Positions 14,948-17,634 of a stretch of 17,634 nucleotides of DNA are shown here, piece by piece. The first letter of the stretch is position 1; every line of letters begins with the position of its first letter. This DNA is from Chloroflexales bacterium. Lineage in GTDB: Bacteria > Chloroflexota > Chloroflexia > Chloroflexales > Chloroflexaceae. A model generated the notes under the pieces. It saw only the letters and a list, made by a program, of their open reading frames with translations. It was not told where the DNA came from and ran no database searches. The position numbers and the translations under genes were made by a program. Where the stretch lies: assembly GCA_013336035.1 (NCBI GenBank), contig JAAXUL010000060.1:1-17634 (forward strand), written 5' to 3'.

Positions 14948-15039
14948 AAGTGTGCGTGGACATTTCTCTTCTGGTGCATATGTATGAGTATTGTAACGCA
15001 TATTCCCTGACAAAAACGCAGTTACAGACGGCTGACCAG
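14948..15039 (+). other. AT-richer 5' leader of the kinase gene with a spaced direct repeat
   Basis: This stretch is clearly richer in A+T than its surroundings. Its in-frame codons (TAT, TTA, AAA, TCT, ATT) are unlike those of the kinase gene, which argues for untranslated leader even though the frame is open from GTG 14950. It carries GCATAT at 14976-14981 and again at 14998-15003, 22 bp apart, about two helical turns, which could be an operator; this is tentative. Confidence 0.4.
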
Positions 15040-17343
15040 ATGGCCTGCGATCTTGATGAGGCAACGGTTGGGCAGATCGACGCCCTCAACCGCATCGCCT
15101 GGGAGCTGAGCGATATCGACGCCAGCCGCTCCAGGGCGTGCGCCGAAGCCGCGTACGCCCTGGCCGAAGCTGGGGCGGAGAGCGGGCGGCCCGACCGCGC
15201 GGGCATGGCCTACAGTCTGCGCACCCAGGGCTATCTGAACCAGCGCTCCGGCAGCTACGCTGCCGGCATGGCCCAGCTCCTTGCGGCGCTGGCGCTCTTC
15301 GAGGAGCTCCAGGCAGGCGACGGCCCGGCCTGCGCCGACGGGCTGATCGACGTCTTCGACGGCCTCGCCGGCATCCACGGCCAGATGGGCAATCTGCCGG
15401 AGTCCCTCGACTACAGCTACAAGATGCTGAGCCTCGCCGAGGCGAGCGGCGACCGACGGCGCATGGCCAATGCGCGCAATAACCTGGCCACCATCTTCAC
15501 CGACACCGGGGAGCACGAGCGGGCCGTCGCACTGCTCGAGCAGAACGCTCGGGAGGCGGCCGCCATTGGCTACAGCCGCATCGAGACCCTCGCGCACTTG
15601 AACCTCGCCACCATCCACCTGCACGCCGGCAACCCCGAGGCGGCGCTCGAACAGGCCGAGGCCGGGCTACAGACCGCCCGAGAGGGTTCGTTCGAGCTCT
15701 TCGCGGTGTACGCGCTGGATCTGCTCGGCCAGATCTCCTTCAAGCTCGACGATGCCGCGCTGGCCATCGCCTACCTGGAACAGGCGCTGGAGGCTTCGCG
15801 CCAGATCGGGTCGCGGGTAACCGAGGCTCTCAACCTGCTGAACCTTGGCACGATGCACACCCGGCTTGGCAGGCGTGAGCAAGCCTGCGACGTCCTTCAA
15901 GCGTGCCTCGCGGTGGCCGAGTCGATCGATGCAAAGCCCGAGCAGCTCGCGGCCCACCTCGCGCTCTCCGAGCTCTACGAGCGGCACGGCGAGCCGGCCC
16001 TGGCCCTGGCCCACTTCAAGCAGCACCACGCGCTGAAGGAGCGCGTCACCGGCGAGCGGGCCGCGGAGCGCATGAGTGTGCTCCAGGTCGCCCACGAGAC
16101 CGAGACGGCCCGGCGCGAGGCCGTGGCATACAGGCAGCAGGCGGACGAGCTACAGCGCATCGTGGACGAGCGCACGGCCGAGCTGCGCAATCTCGTCGCC
16201 TCTCTGGAGCAGCGGGTTGCGGCGCGCACGGCCGAGGTGGCGACCTTCTTCGACCTGACGCTGCTCGCCGGCCAGGCCGGAGATCTCGCCGATGTGTTTC
16301 TCCAGGTGCTGCCGCGGATCATCGAGGCGACCCACAGCGCGGCGGTCTCCGTCCACCTATTTGATGAAGAGCGCGCCAGCCTGAACCTCATCGGGCAGCT
16401 CAATCTCGCGTCCGAGCTCGCGCCGAACATGGCCGTAGCCGAGTTGGCGCAGCCCTTCCAGCGCTGGCTTGCCTACCCCGCCGACCCCCTGCTGACGACT
16501 GATCTGGCCGCGTTCGCATCGCTGCCGCCTGAGCTCAAGTCTGTGGGACTACCGACGTACCTTGGGGCGCAGATCAAGATCGGCCAGCGCGTCGAGGGTG
16601 TGCTGGGCTGCTACCACGCCTCGGGGTACGGCTACGGAATTGACGAAGTGGCCCTGGTGACCGCCCTGGCCGAGCAGATTGGGATGCTGCTGGCAGCCCG
16701 GCAGCTGCGCCAGCAGACATGGGCCCTGGCGATTGTCGAGGAGCGCCGGCGCCTCGCCCGCGATCTGCATGACTCGGTCAGCCAGAGTCTGTACAGCCTT
16801 GGGCTTTTCGCTGAGACTGTGCGCGAGGCAGCCGAGGACGCTGACGCCGAGCGGCTCTCTGAGAGCCTCGACCAGCTCCAGCAGACGACCGTTGGCGTCC
16901 TCGGCGAGATGCGTCTGCTGCTCTACGAGCTCCGCCCTGCTGATCTGCAGCGGGAAGGGCTGGCGCTGGCAATCCGGCGTCGCCTTGAGTCAGTGGAGCG
17001 CCGTACAAATCTGCGGCTCGCAATTGCGTTGGACGAACTGCCAGGGCTGGCGCCCGAGTTCGAGGTCGAGCTCTACTACATCGTCGTCGAGGCACTGAAC
17101 AACACGCTCAAGCACGCCGCCGCGACGTCCTTGAGTCTGCTGCTCACCCAAAGGGGCGGGCAGGTCCAGCTGCGGATCGACGATAACGGCCGCGGCTTCG
17201 ATCCTGCGCAGACGACGGGCGGCATGGGCCTGCGCAACCTCGGCGAGCGGGTCGCGCGGCTCAACGGCAGTCTGCAGATCACCAGCGCGCCGGGCCACGG
17301 CACAACCGTAGAGGTGTTGTTCCCTCTGAACAGGGGAGGCTAA
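15040..17343 (+). CDS. Cytoplasmic TPR-GAF sensor histidine kinase (HisKA_3 type)
   Basis: The start is set at ATG 15040 because codon use becomes typical there and the TPR region begins at once (LNRIAWEL); earlier in-frame starts are GTG 14950 and ATG 14980, none with a clear ribosome-binding site. The 767 residues comprise about seven TPR units of roughly 40 residues (about 10-345), a coiled coil (345-400), a GAF-like domain (403-550), the dimerisation/phosphoacceptor region with LARDLHDSVSQSL and H577, and a HATPase with N687 (EALNNTLKHA), DNGRGFD (715-721) and GGMGLRNL. The H-box is of the NarX/DesK (HisKA_3) class. No membrane helix is present, so it senses a cytoplasmic or protein signal, probably through the TPR and GAF parts. 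Its gene precedes the regulator at 17347, the likely phosphotransfer partner. Confidence 0.9.
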   Translation: MACDLDEATVGQIDALNRIAWELSDIDASRSRACAEAAYALAEAGAESGRPDRAGMAYSLRTQGYLNQRSGSYAAGMAQLLAALALFEELQAGDGPACADGLIDVFDGLAGIHGQMGNLPESLDYSYKMLSLAEASGDRRRMANARNNLATIFTDTGEHERAVALLEQNAREAAAIGYSRIETLAHLNLATIHLHAGNPEAALEQAEAGLQTAREGSFELFAVYALDLLGQISFKLDDAALAIAYLEQALEASRQIGSRVTEALNLLNLGTMHTRLGRREQACDVLQACLAVAESIDAKPEQLAAHLALSELYERHGEPALALAHFKQHHALKERVTGERAAERMSVLQVAHETETARREAVAYRQQADELQRIVDERTAELRNLVASLEQRVAARTAEVATFFDLTLLAGQAGDLADVFLQVLPRIIEATHSAAVSVHLFDEERASLNLIGQLNLASELAPNMAVAELAQPFQRWLAYPADPLLTTDLAAFASLPPELKSVGLPTYLGAQIKIGQRVEGVLGCYHASGYGYGIDEVALVTALAEQIGMLLAARQLRQQTWALAIVEERRRLARDLHDSVSQSLYSLGLFAETVREAAEDADAERLSESLDQLQQTTVGVLGEMRLLLYELRPADLQREGLALAIRRRLESVERRTNLRLAIALDELPGLAPEFEVELYYIVVEALNNTLKHAAATSLSLLLTQRGGQVQLRIDDNGRGFDPAQTTGGMGLRNLGERVARLNGSLQITSAPGHGTTVEVLFPLNRGG

Positions 17344-17346
17344 CCA

Positions 17347-17634
17347 ATGGCTGAGCTGATCCGCGTGCTGATCGCCGATGACCACCACATCGTCCGGCGC
17401 GGGCTGGCGGGCTTTCTGGTGGCGCGCAACAAGATGATCGTGGTAGGCGAGGCCGCGAATGGACGCGAGGCCGTCGAGCTCGCACGCGCCCTTCAGCCCG
17501 ACGTGATTGTTATCGACATGCTGATGCCGGAGCTGACGGGGTTGGAGGCAATTGCGGCGATCAGGCGCGACGACCCGCAGGCGCGCATCCTTGTCGTGGC
17601 GAGCTTCAGCGAGCGGGCCGATGTGGTCGCGGCG
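17347..17634 (+). CDS. NarL/LuxR-type response regulator, receiver domain (3'-truncated)
   Basis: ATG 17347 follows GGGGAGG at 17333-17339, inside the end of the kinase gene, and only 3 bases separate the kinase stop from this start. The 96 visible residues are a receiver domain: acidic pocket D11-D12, phospho-acceptor D57 in VIDMLMPE, and the ADDHHIVRRGL opening typical of the NarL/FixJ class, which normally carries a C-terminal LuxR-type helix-turn-helix. That output domain lies beyond the window. The position after beta-4 that is usually Thr or Ser reads Ala (VVASF, A85) with Ser next to it; this may be an alignment shift by one. It is the cognate partner of the upstream HisKA_3 kinase by gene order. 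The receiver call is secure; the DNA-binding output is expected but not seen. Confidence 0.9.
   Translation, partial: MAELIRVLIADDHHIVRRGLAGFLVARNKMIVVGEAANGREAVELARALQPDVIVIDMLMPELTGLEAIAAIRRDDPQARILVVASFSERADVVAA

Noticed and set aside
14950..15039. The N-terminal extension of the kinase from GTG 14950.
   Set aside because: Codon use is unlike the gene, there is no ribosome-binding site, and the start would lie almost on the predicted transcription start. It is not fully excluded.
1..17634. A CRISPR array, tRNA/rRNA genes, transposase, integrase or phage genes.
   Set aside because: No regularly spaced direct repeats, no structural RNA signatures and no mobile-element protein motifs were seen on either strand.

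Overview
This window looks like chromosomal DNA of a GC-rich (roughly two thirds G+C by eye), free-living bacterium, most plausibly a member of the Chloroflexota. The lineage is an inference. It rests on the gene styles (an Ala/Pro/Thr-linked M1 peptidase, a cytoplasmic TPR-GAF histidine kinase next to a NarL/LuxR-type regulator, a tandem DUF1269-like protein, a CtpE-like P-type ATPase) and on a short palindromic element of the GACGCAGAG / CTCTGCGTC kind. No rRNA, tRNA, phage or transposase gene is visible. All credible intact genes are on the + strand.

Region 1 (1-2094): the 3' part of an M1-family metallopeptidase with a complete HEXXH-x18-E zinc site and a C-terminal META (HslJ-like) domain. 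A 98-bp gap with a repetitive palindrome follows. Region 2 (2193-14366): nine tightly packed genes that may form one long operon. In order they are a membrane-anchored alpha/beta hydrolase, a small membrane protein, a second membrane-anchored serine hydrolase overlapping it by 4 bp (GTGA), a Yip1-like membrane protein, an MGDG-synthase-type lipid glycosyltransferase, a CtpE-like cation P-type ATPase, a lipoprotein amidase, an MscS-type channel, and a fusion of two DUF1269-like membrane domains to an alpha/beta hydrolase with Cys in the nucleophile position. Nearly every product is membrane-bound, exported or acts on lipids or ions, so the block reads as an envelope maintenance or membrane stress island. 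That reading is inference.

Region 3 (14367-15039) is poorly coding. It holds a doubtful small ORF and, on the minus strand, what looks like a frameshifted relic of a bacterial transcriptional activator (BTAD/SARP) domain. It ends in an extended -10 promoter (TGCTATAAT at 14932-14940) and an AT-richer leader. Region 4 (15040-17634): a two-component pair, a TPR-coiled coil-GAF-HisKA_3-HATPase kinase followed three bases later by a response regulator cut off by the window end.

The most unusual points are the tandem DUF1269-like/Cys-elbow hydrolase fusion, the minus-strand BTAD relic, the PNG in place of PEG in the ATPase's M4 segment, and the dense set of lipid/envelope genes as a unit.
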